NCBI GenBank assembly: GCA_943908365.1 | Contig: CALTTH010000006.1 | Location: 1 to 64,000 of the forward strand | DNA from: an uncultured Hyphomicrobiales bacterium | Lineage (GTDB): Bacteria > Pseudomonadota > Alphaproteobacteria > Rhizobiales > Rhizobiaceae | Length of the DNA: 64,000 bases | Reading direction: 5' to 3' | Part shown: in pieces, positions 34,513 through 41,210 of the stretch | Layout of the letters: each line of letters opens with the position of its first letter | Position numbering within the stretch: position 1 is the first letter of the stretch | Notes under the pieces: model-generated | Told to the model about the DNA's origin: nothing | What the model saw: only the letters and a program-made list of their open reading frames with translations | The model's database searches: none | Program-made: the position numbers and the translations under genes

Positions 34513-34842
34513 TCAATGCGTCATGGCCGATTTTGGCCTGAGTTCACCGTTGGGAGTGGTGTCGAATATCCGGGTGATATTCGGATTGCGCAAAGGCTGC
34601 TCGCTCTCGTCATGCACAAGGTTCTGCTCAGAGACGTAGGCGACATATTCCGTCTCATCGTTTTCAGCCAGCAGATGGTAAAAAGGCTGGTCGCGGTCGG
34701 GGCGGATCTCAGCCGGGATTGCGTTCCACCATTCCTCGGTATTTGCGTATTCGGGATCAACGTCGAATATCACACCGCGGAACGGAAACACCTTGTGGCG
34801 AACAACCTCGCCGATGGTAAATTTTGCGTTTCGTTGTTTCAT
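34513..34842 (-). CDS. hspQ: heat shock protein HspQ (YccV family)
   Basis: A 109-residue cytoplasmic protein of the HspQ/YccV family. HspQ binds hemimethylated DNA in one early report and in enterobacteria acts as a Lon protease specificity factor. Family motifs are KFTIGEVVRHKVFPFRGVIFDVDPE, NTEEWWNAIPAEIRPDRDQPFYHLLAEND and YVAYVSEQNL. It has family length. A heat-shock-like promoter upstream (listed separately) supports heat regulation. It stands alone between a convergent IalB gene and an EamA gene on the same strand. Confidence 0.93.
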   Translation of the reverse strand: MKQRNAKFTIGEVVRHKVFPFRGVIFDVDPEYANTEEWWNAIPAEIRPDRDQPFYHLLAENDETEYVAYVSEQNLVHDESEQPLRNPNITRIFDTTPNGELRPKSAMTH

Positions 34843-34867
34843 GGCATGTTATCCTTTCCCCGTATAA

Positions 34868-34894
34868 TTTGGGGTATGATGCGGAAATATCAAG
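34868..34894 (-). promoter_or_regulatory. candidate RpoH (sigma-32) promoter of hspQ
   Basis: On the minus strand CTTGATA, then 13 bases, then CCCCAAAT resembles the sigma-32 form CTTGAAA-n13-CCCCATnT. The -10 end lies about 25 bases upstream of the hspQ ATG. The element is a close match at both ends, though not perfect. Confidence 0.55.
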
Positions 34895-34916
34895 ATGTAG
34901 CGGTCTCAAGCGCCTA

Positions 34917-35849
34917 TCAGCGGATTTTTCCCAAAGGTGCCGTTGCGAGAACCACGCCTCCGGTCACAAGTATAATGCCTGCCGCATGATATGGTTCGAA
35001 TGTCTCGCCAAGAAACAACACGGCCATGACGATGGATATTGGCGGCATCATGTAAAGCGTAATGCCGGCTGTGACCGGTCCGAAGACGCGGACCGTATGC
35101 GTGAAGCAGTAGAAGGCCGCAATCGACGCAAAGAGAATAATGCCACCAATCTTTGCCCAGGCCGTGGGCGTCGAGGGTAGCAGTCCGCCGTTGAAGAGTT
35201 CCATGCCAGCAAGTGGCGCAAGAACGAGGGCGCCGGAAAATGCGATCGTGCCAAAGAGGCTCAGCGATGCGATGTCGCGCGCGGCGGGATCACGCAGGAG
35301 CAGGGAATAGATTGCGAAGGCGATAGCGCCGCTCAAGATTGCGAGGTCGCCAATGTTGAAATTCAGTGCCCATAGTTGCGAGATATCTCCCTTCAGAACG
35401 ATCTCCGCCACGCCGGCAAAGGCAATGAACATACCAGTGAGCTCGAGCCGCCTGATCGGTCGAGCCTGAAATATGCGCTGAAAGATGATGATGAAGAGCG
35501 AGGATGTCGTGTAAATCAACGTGCCGTTGGCGGCCGATGTTTTTGTCAGCCCCCAATAGACCACGCCACCACACACCGCCATGCCAAGCGCGCCAAGCAC
35601 AAACCAGAGCAGTGTCTTCTTACAGATGAAGCTGAAGCAGTCGCGCCAGTCGCCCAGAATGAAGGGCAGCACGAAAAGGGTGGATAGCGACCAACGCAGA
35701 AAGGCGGTGGTGAAGGGGGAGACTTCGCCGCTGATGCCGCGCCCGAATATCACATTGCTGGAGAAGAAGAAGGGAACGGCCAGAAAGATCAGCCAGTCAC
35801 GCAGGCGAGGGGACGGGGCGGGGCTCATCGGCATTTCCAGTTTTCGCAT
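34917..35849 (-). CDS. DMT superfamily EamA-type transporter
   Basis: A 310-residue inner-membrane protein of the drug/metabolite transporter superfamily, with ten predicted helices in two EamA repeats (about 18-145 and 165-300). Helix-rich segments are FFFSSNVIFGRGI, TTSSLFIIIFQRIFQA and MPPISIVMAVLFLGETFEPYHAAG, the last being the conserved end of the second repeat. It differs clearly from the other EamA gene at 29840, so the two are not recent duplicates. There are several Met near the start (residues 1, 6 and 8), and which one is used is uncertain. Substrate not predictable. Confidence 0.86.
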   Translation of the reverse strand: MRKLEMPMSPAPSPRLRDWLIFLAVPFFFSSNVIFGRGISGEVSPFTTAFLRWSLSTLFVLPFILGDWRDCFSFICKKTLLWFVLGALGMAVCGGVVYWGLTKTSAANGTLIYTTSSLFIIIFQRIFQARPIRRLELTGMFIAFAGVAEIVLKGDISQLWALNFNIGDLAILSGAIAFAIYSLLLRDPAARDIASLSLFGTIAFSGALVLAPLAGMELFNGGLLPSTPTAWAKIGGIILFASIAAFYCFTHTVRVFGPVTAGITLYMMPPISIVMAVLFLGETFEPYHAAGIILVTGGVVLATAPLGKIR

Positions 35850-35883
35850 GTGAGCAGACTACTCATCGGCGACGTGTTCGCTT

Positions 35884-35912
35884 GAAAGAGAAAGGCGCCC
35901 CGCAAGGCGCCT
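35884..35912 (-). terminator. Rho-independent terminator of glnA
   Basis: On the minus strand AGGCGCC, six bases of loop, GGCGCCT, then TTCTCTTTC. It lies about 85 bases past the glnA stop. The intervening 80 bases hold no gene. Confidence 0.75.
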
Positions 35913-35995
35913 CAAGTCGTTTGATGGGCATAGATTTCTGCCAAGGATGGCACAGGTTAGAGAAAGGAGCTCCGAAGAGCGCCTCACACGCCCCT

Positions 35996-37405
35996 TTAAG
36001 CCGAGTAGTACATGTCGAATTCGACAGGGTGCGGCGTCATTTCGAAACGCATGACTTCCTGCATCTTCAGTTCGATGAAGGCATCGATCTGGTCGTCGTC
36101 GAACACGCCACCGGCGGTCAGGAACTTGCGGTCCCTGTCGAGGCTTTCGAGCGCTTCGCGCAAGCTGCCGCAGACCGTCGGGATCTTCTTCAGTTCCTTT
36201 GGCGGCAGGTCGTAAAGATCCTTGTCCATCGGCTTGCCGGGATGGATCTTGTTCTTGATGCCGTCGAGGCCTGCCATCAGCATGGCAGCGAAGCCGAGAT
36301 AGGGGTTCTGGGTCGGATCCGGGAAGCGGACTTCGACGCGCTTTGCCTTCGGGTTGGAGCCGAACGGAATGCGGCACGACGCCGAGCGGTTGCGTGCCGA
36401 GTAGGCGAGCAGAACCGGTGCCTCATAGCCCGGGACCAGACGCTTGTAGGAGTTGGTCGTCGGGTTGGTGAAGGCGTTGATGGCCTTGGCATGCTTGATG
36501 ATGCCGCCGATGTAATAGAGGCAGGTCTCGGAGAGGCCGGCATATTCATCGCCTGCGAAGGTCGGCTTGCCGCCCTTCCAAATGGACTGGTGAACGTGCA
36601 TGCCCGAGCCGTTATCGCCGAAGATCGGCTTCGGCATGAAGGTTGCCGTCTTGCCATAGGCATTGGCGACCTGGTGGACGACATACTTGTAGATTTGCAT
36701 CTTGTCGGCGCTGGAAACCAGCGTGTCGAACTTGACGCCGAGTTCGTGCTGGGCTGCCGCCACTTCATGGTGGTGCTTTTCAACAACCACGCCCATTTCG
36801 CCGAGAACCGTCAACATCTCGGAGCGCATGTCCTGCAGGCTGTCGACTGGCGGTACGGGGAAATAACCACCCTTGACGCGCGGACGGTGACCGAGGTTGC
36901 CGGTCTCGTAATCGGTGTCGTCATTGGACGGCAGTTCGGAGGAGTCGAGCTTGAAGCCGGTGTTGTAGGGATCGGCCTTGTACTTCACGTCGTCGAAGAC
37001 GAAGAATTCCGGCTCTGGGCCAACGAAGACCGTGTCGCCGATACCCGATGCCTTGAGATAGGCCTCAGCCTTCTTTGCCGTGCCGCGTGGGTCGCGGTTA
37101 TAGGACTCGCCGGAAATCGGATCGAGAATATCGCAGATGATGACCATCGTGGACTGTGCGAAGAACGGGTCCATGTGAACAGTGGCCGGATCTGGCATCA
37201 GCACCATGTCGGATTCGTTGATGGCTTTCCATCCTCCGATGGAGGATCCATCGAACATGACGCCATCAGCAAACATGTCCTCGTCCACACAGGCTACGTC
37301 CATGGTGACGTGCTGCAGCTTGCCCTTTGGGTCTGTAAAGCGCAGGTCGACGAATTTTACATCGTTGTCCTTGATCTGCTTCAAGATATCATTGGCGGTG
37401 GTCAT
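35996..37405 (-). CDS. glnA: glutamine synthetase type I GlnA
   Basis: A 469-residue subunit of the dodecameric enzyme that makes glutamine from glutamate, ammonia and ATP, the key entry of ammonium into metabolism. Conserved segments are MFDGSSIGGW near residue 50, FVGPEPEFF (metal ligands), NGSGMHVHQS and KRLVPGYEAPV near 320-330. The adenylylation target Tyr398 lies in KDLYDLPP, so activity is probably controlled by GlnE. The ATG at 37405 (MTTANDILKQ) gives the standard length; the frame is open 14 codons further upstream. It lies 66 bases after glnB, forming the usual rhizobial glnB-glnA pair. A hairpin GAGCC-GAAAAA-GGCTC lies in that gap. Confidence 0.98.
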   Translation of the reverse strand: MTTANDILKQIKDNDVKFVDLRFTDPKGKLQHVTMDVACVDEDMFADGVMFDGSSIGGWKAINESDMVLMPDPATVHMDPFFAQSTMVIICDILDPISGESYNRDPRGTAKKAEAYLKASGIGDTVFVGPEPEFFVFDDVKYKADPYNTGFKLDSSELPSNDDTDYETGNLGHRPRVKGGYFPVPPVDSLQDMRSEMLTVLGEMGVVVEKHHHEVAAAQHELGVKFDTLVSSADKMQIYKYVVHQVANAYGKTATFMPKPIFGDNGSGMHVHQSIWKGGKPTFAGDEYAGLSETCLYYIGGIIKHAKAINAFTNPTTNSYKRLVPGYEAPVLLAYSARNRSASCRIPFGSNPKAKRVEVRFPDPTQNPYLGFAAMLMAGLDGIKNKIHPGKPMDKDLYDLPPKELKKIPTVCGSLREALESLDRDRKFLTAGGVFDDDQIDAFIELKMQEVMRFEMTPHPVEFDMYYSA

Positions 37406-37471
37406 AGCAATTTTCCTTGAGTGGTAATGTTCAACCCGGTGAAGCATGAGCCTTTTTCGGCTCGTCTTTTT

Positions 37472-37810
37472 TTAAATGGCGTCAACACCCGTTTCACCCG
37501 TACGAATACGGATAACCTCTTCCACATTCGAGACGAAAATCTTTCCGTCGCCGATGCGCCCTGTCTGAGCAGCATTGCGAATCGCTTCGATCACAGCGTC
37601 CGCATTTTCATCTGCGAGCACCACCTCGACCTTTACCTTCGGTAGAAAGTCGACGACATATTCTGCGCCGCGATAAAGTTCAGTATGGCCTTTTTGACGA
37701 CCAAAGCCCTTGGCTTCCGTAACCGTTATTCCCTGGAGTCCGACTTCCTGAAGGGCTTCCTTCACTTCATCGAGCTTGAAAGGCTTAATGATCGCTTCGA
37801 TCTTTTTCAT
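37472..37810 (-). CDS. glnB: nitrogen regulatory PII protein GlnB
   Basis: A 112-residue trimeric signal protein that senses 2-oxoglutarate, ATP/ADP and, by uridylylation, glutamine, and passes the state to NtrB and GlnE. MKKIEAIIKPFKLDEVKEAL is the PII start. The T-loop contains Tyr51 in ELYRGAEYVVDF, the uridylylation target, and the C-terminal signature is IGDGKIFVSNVEEVIRIRTGE. It is the first gene of the glnB-glnA unit, and a sigma-54 promoter lies upstream, fitting nitrogen-limitation induction through NtrC. A longer upstream frame is rejected because the PII start is at 37810. Confidence 0.98.
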   Translation of the reverse strand: MKKIEAIIKPFKLDEVKEALQEVGLQGITVTEAKGFGRQKGHTELYRGAEYVVDFLPKVKVEVVLADENADAVIEAIRNAAQTGRIGDGKIFVSNVEEVIRIRTGETGVDAI

Positions 37811-37867
37811 GAGAAAATATCTCTCCGCTTCTCCCGTTAAAGCGGTCTGTCCGCTCCGCCACAAGAA

Positions 37868-37883
37868 TGCACGTATCGTGCCA
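37868..37883 (-). promoter_or_regulatory. sigma-54 promoter of glnB-glnA
   Basis: On the minus strand TGGCAC-GATAC-GTGCA matches the -24/-12 element TGGCAC-n5-TTGC(A/T) at all but one position, with ten bases between GG and GC. It lies 58 bases upstream of the glnB ATG. Such promoters need an activator, here most likely NtrC. I did not find an unambiguous NtrC site upstream. Confidence 0.75.
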
Positions 37884-38062
37884 GATCGGAAGCCGCTTTG
37901 GATAAAAAATCTGCGAAATTTGAACTCGAAGGGAACAATTCCGCGCGGTTTGAGTGTGTTAAGTCCCCAACATGTTCACCAACCGCGCCAAATATGGCAG
38001 ATTTCCTCTGAAGCGGCCACAAATACAATTCGTTAGGGTACACTCGCCGATGTTGTGATGTT

Positions 38063-38095
38063 GCTAAAAAAATGATCACTTGACTGTTTTTTAGC
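38063..38095. other. AT-rich hairpin in the glnB/nnr divergent region
   Basis: GCTAAAAAA and TTTTTTAGC pair across 15 bases. It lies about 65 bases before the nnr gene. It may end a small upstream transcript or be a leader structure. The remainder of 37884-38062 shows no gene. Confidence 0.35.
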
Positions 38096-38159
38096 CTTTC
38101 ATTCTCGCCTTAAAAAGCGCCGGTTGCCTTTCGTCGCATTTTCCGATGAGGTGCGAATT

Positions 38160-39674
38160 ATGACTCATTCCGTTCAATATCGTTTGGTCGATCCGGTTGT
38201 TATGAGCCGCATTGATGCCGCCGCTGAAGCCAGCGGGCTTTCTATCGTCTCGCTGATGGAGCGCGCAGGACAAGCGGTCGCTGCCTGCGCATTGCGGCAC
38301 TATCCTGAAGCGCGCCGATACGCTGTGCTTTGTGGAGCTGGCAACAATGGCGGCGATGGTTTTGTTGCCGCCCGCGCTCTTCGCGACGCGGGTGTGGATG
38401 TCACGATGTTCGTGTTTGGCGATGTGGTCAAACTCAAAGGTGCGGCCAAGCAGGCTTATGAGGCGTGGATTGAGGTATCGGGCGATATCGGCAATCAGTC
38501 GCTTACTGCATTCACCCCGTGTGATGGCGATGTGGTCATCGACGGGATTTTCGGGGCGGGGCTTTCGCGTGATGTTCCGCCCGAAGTTGCTGTGGTTATT
38601 CGCGCTGTCGAGCGGGCAGGAACACCGGTCGTTGCTATCGATCTTCCCTCTGGGCTCTGCGGTCGCCGGGGTGTTGCCCTCGGTTCCGCCTTCAAGGCCG
38701 CCCGGACCGTCACCTTCGTGGCAAAGAAGCCGGGCCATGTGCTGATGCCGGGACGAGAGTTTTGCGGTGCGCTGGAGGTGTTCGATATCGGTATTCCTCG
38801 ACGCATCGTCGAAGCGAATGTAGGAGCTCTATGGGAAAACTCCCCTGACCTCTGGAAGTCTTATCTTGTCCATGATGATGTCGAGACGCACAAGTTCAAA
38901 CGCGGTCATCTGACGGTCTTCGCAGGTCCGTCCCATTCGACCGGGGCCGCGCGGATGACGGCGATGGCCGGCTTGCGGGCAGGCGCCGGGATTGTGACGA
39001 TCGCGGCTCCACAAGAGGCGATCCCCGCTCTCTCGGCGACACTCACGGCGGTGATGGTGACTCCGATCGGCGATCGGGACGCTCTCGGAGAATGGGCTGA
39101 AGACGAACGCCATGGGACTTATGTTCTCGGGCCGGGGTTTGGCGATCTGGAAAAAGCCAGAGAGTTCGTGGCGCTCCTCAAGGACCGCGCGCTCGTGCTC
39201 GATGCCGATGGCATCACGGCCTTCAAGGATGAAACTCTCAAGCTCTTCTCGCTCTTCGCCGAAGACGCGCCCAGAATCATGACGCCGCACGAGGGCGAGT
39301 TCGCGCGACTGTTCCCGGATATTCATGCGGATGACACACTGAGCAAAATCGAGAGGGCACAAGCCGCTGCCAAAAGCAGCAATGCCGTCATCATATACAA
39401 GGGAGCCGATACGGTGATTGCGGCTCCCGACGGTCGGGCAAGCGTCAACACCAACGCACCCTCGTCACTGGCAACCGCAGGATCTGGCGATGTGCTGGCC
39501 GGTATTTGCGGCGCGCTTTTGGCGCAGCAGGTGCCGGCATTCGAAGCGGCGGCTGCTGCGGTGTGGTTGCATGGGGAGATGGGGCAGAGCCTCGGGCCGG
39601 GCTTGATTGCCGAAGATCTGGCATCGGCGGTCCGGCCATTCGAGGCTTTCGAGGCGAGGGCCAGGACAGGCTGA
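38160..39674 (+). CDS. nnr: bifunctional ADP-dependent NAD(P)HX dehydratase / NAD(P)HX epimerase
   Basis: A 504-residue enzyme that repairs hydrated NADH and NADPH. The N-terminal YjeF epimerase domain (about 1-220) shows CGAGNNGGDGFVAARAL near residue 60 and VIDGIFGAGLSR near 136. The C-terminal dehydratase of the ribokinase-like fold (about 235-500) shows TYVLGPGFGDLEKA, MTPHEGEFARLFPD and APSSLATAGSGDVLAGICGA, the last being the catalytic Asp region. The ATG at 38160 is preferred over an earlier in-frame Met because GATGAGGTG precedes it and the family start HSVQYRLV follows. It stands beside glnB but is divergent, so only the promoter region is shared. Confidence 0.95.
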   Translation: MTHSVQYRLVDPVVMSRIDAAAEASGLSIVSLMERAGQAVAACALRHYPEARRYAVLCGAGNNGGDGFVAARALRDAGVDVTMFVFGDVVKLKGAAKQAYEAWIEVSGDIGNQSLTAFTPCDGDVVIDGIFGAGLSRDVPPEVAVVIRAVERAGTPVVAIDLPSGLCGRRGVALGSAFKAARTVTFVAKKPGHVLMPGREFCGALEVFDIGIPRRIVEANVGALWENSPDLWKSYLVHDDVETHKFKRGHLTVFAGPSHSTGAARMTAMAGLRAGAGIVTIAAPQEAIPALSATLTAVMVTPIGDRDALGEWAEDERHGTYVLGPGFGDLEKAREFVALLKDRALVLDADGITAFKDETLKLFSLFAEDAPRIMTPHEGEFARLFPDIHADDTLSKIERAQAAAKSSNAVIIYKGADTVIAAPDGRASVNTNAPSSLATAGSGDVLAGICGALLAQQVPAFEAAAAAVWLHGEMGQSLGPGLIAEDLASAVRPFEAFEARARTG

Positions 39675-39682
39675 CGAATGTG

Positions 39683-40735
39683 TTACAGCTTGGGCGTATG
39701 GCTGGACCAGACGGGCTTGCTGATCGTCTGAAGTTCTGAGGTCGGTCTGCCTTCGATGCGTGCCAGGACGGCGTGGGCAAGTTCGCGACCCGCCAGTTTG
39801 ATATCCTCGTTCATCGTGTGGATTTCCGGTCGCAGCCAGTTGAGGAAGTCGGCGGATTGTTTCGACACGATATCCACGTCCGTTCCGATCTTCTTGCCAC
39901 TCGCTTCGATCCCGGCGACGATCGCAATCGTCGAACTGCCGCTGATCGATACGATGCCATCCGGCACATCGTTGCCGCTCATCAACCGTGCGGTTTCCTG
40001 CTTCAGCACTTCCAACGGGGTGTCGTTGTTGATGTTGGGCAGAGCGAATTCGGTGATTCCAAAGTCTTTCAACCCACGCTCAAATCCCCGACGGGCAAAG
40101 TCGTGATAGGAGAACTGGCTTTGTGGCAGCAGCACGGCCACACGTTTCCTGCCGCACTGGGCTAAACGCTTCATCGCCTCGTAGACATAGGCTTCGTTAT
40201 CGAAGTCATGATAGGGGTGATCGATGCCCATGCTGCTTCTGCCATGGGTGGCAAAGGGCATGTTGCGCTCGGTCATCAGGCGCACGCGTGGATCTTCCGG
40301 GCGGACCTTGGAAATGATGACGCCGTCTGCCGATCCCGTCTCCAGAATGTAGCGGATCGGGGTCATCGTATCCTTGGCATGTGTGTGCGGTGTCACCACC
40401 AGATGGTAGGGCGTGTTGGTCAAAACCTCAGTGATGCCGAAGACCATCTGCGAGGTAAAACCCATCAACTCCTCATCGACGCTGAGAACCAGCGCAATGA
40501 CATTGGTCTTGCCGGTGCGAAGGCGAACGCCGGCACGGTTCGGCTGATAGCCAATCTGGCGGGCGACACGCCGCACGCGCTCCTTGGTATCAGCCCCGAT
40601 ATCGGGTGCGTCTTTCAAGGCGCGCGAGACTGTGGTGATGCCGAGACCCGTCATATAGGCAATGGTCTTGAGCGTCGGGCGTTCATTGGACGAAAGCGCT
40701 TGGCCGCCTGCCTCTATGTCCGTGCTATCGTTCAT
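39683..40735 (-). CDS. LacI family transcriptional regulator
   Basis: A 350-residue repressor or activator controlling sugar genes. The helix-turn-helix is at residues 20-45 (TLKTIAYMTGLGITTVSRAL), followed by the hinge helix IGYQPNRAGVRLRTGKTN. The periplasmic-binding-like sugar sensor domain follows, with the family stretch VNAYVYEAM-like near 180 and DVDIVSKQSADF near 300. The ATG at 40735 is residue 20 of the open frame and is chosen because the frame above it is basic and unlike LacI. The gene is divergent from a beta-mannosidase, separated by 475 bases with two LacI-type palindromes. It probably senses a mannoside or derived sugar, but the effector is unknown. Confidence 0.92.
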   Translation of the reverse strand: MNDSTDIEAGGQALSSNERPTLKTIAYMTGLGITTVSRALKDAPDIGADTKERVRRVARQIGYQPNRAGVRLRTGKTNVIALVLSVDEELMGFTSQMVFGITEVLTNTPYHLVVTPHTHAKDTMTPIRYILETGSADGVIISKVRPEDPRVRLMTERNMPFATHGRSSMGIDHPYHDFDNEAYVYEAMKRLAQCGRKRVAVLLPQSQFSYHDFARRGFERGLKDFGITEFALPNINNDTPLEVLKQETARLMSGNDVPDGIVSISGSSTIAIVAGIEASGKKIGTDVDIVSKQSADFLNWLRPEIHTMNEDIKLAGRELAHAVLARIEGRPTSELQTISKPVWSSHTPKL

Positions 40736-40804
40736 TTGCCGCCGCCTCCCATAACCGGACGGGCATCGTAGTGCGGTTTTATTCCGTTGCAAAGCTCAAG
40801 GTGT

Positions 40805-40817
40805 CGTAACCGGTACG
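40805..40817. promoter_or_regulatory. candidate LacI-type operator near the regulator start
   Basis: CGTAACCGGTACG has CGTA at one end and TACG at the other with a C-n-G centre, giving odd-length dyad symmetry of the LacI/GalR kind. It lies 70 bases upstream of the LacI-family gene and could mediate autoregulation. Confidence 0.35.
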
Positions 40818-41072
40818 GCTTGTTGCGTCGAGCGTCTGAAACGATGCAGATCAGCCGGCCGGAGAGAGGGCGAAACATGGGCGCAGGGAAGCGCGCTAGT
40901 TAGACATATGGACGCCAGCACGGGCTCGATTGGTTTCTAAATAAGCTTAAAAAACGCTTATAATTATATGATATTTATAAAATATATTGATCTATCCTAT
41001 CTGATTTCGGCTTGCGTAGATGTCGATGTTTGTTGATCGAAGTTTTCGGGCGTGACGGTCATAGTTTTTTAC

Positions 41073-41084
41073 GATAACGTTTCC
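41073..41084. promoter_or_regulatory. candidate LacI-type operator upstream of beta-mannosidase
   Basis: GATAACGTTTCC has a central AACGTT dyad and outer GA/TC symmetry, as in many LacI-family operators. It is 127 bases upstream of the mannosidase start in the divergent region. Confidence 0.35.
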
Positions 41085-41210
41085 GCCCGGAGGAATTCTC
41101 GTTCTAATTTTTCATGGCTGCGGAAGGAGCGACGACTCGTTTCACCGCATTGCTGACAGTGGATGGAGTCGCAACGCCATGGCCGTTGCGGAGTAAGCAG
41201 GGCAGTGAAA

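Larger units (their letters stand above)
40736..41210. other. long divergent intergenic region with AT-rich core
   Basis: 475 bases between the regulator and beta-mannosidase. From about 40930 to 41000 the DNA is nearly all A/T with the short hairpin ATAAGC-TTAAAAAAC-GCTTAT, unlike neighbouring genes. LacI-type operator candidates are listed separately. GGAGGAATTC at 41089 is a good ribosome-site string, but no start codon follows in range. No gene seen. Confidence 0.5.

Noticed and set aside
35882..37420. 512-residue plus-strand frame over glnA
   Set aside because: It is the antisense shadow of glutamine synthetase, with no domain of its own.
37440..37470. GAGCC-hairpin between glnB and glnA as a terminator
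   Set aside because: On the operon strand it has no T-run, so it is probably not a terminator. The T-run is on the other strand, where there is no gene.
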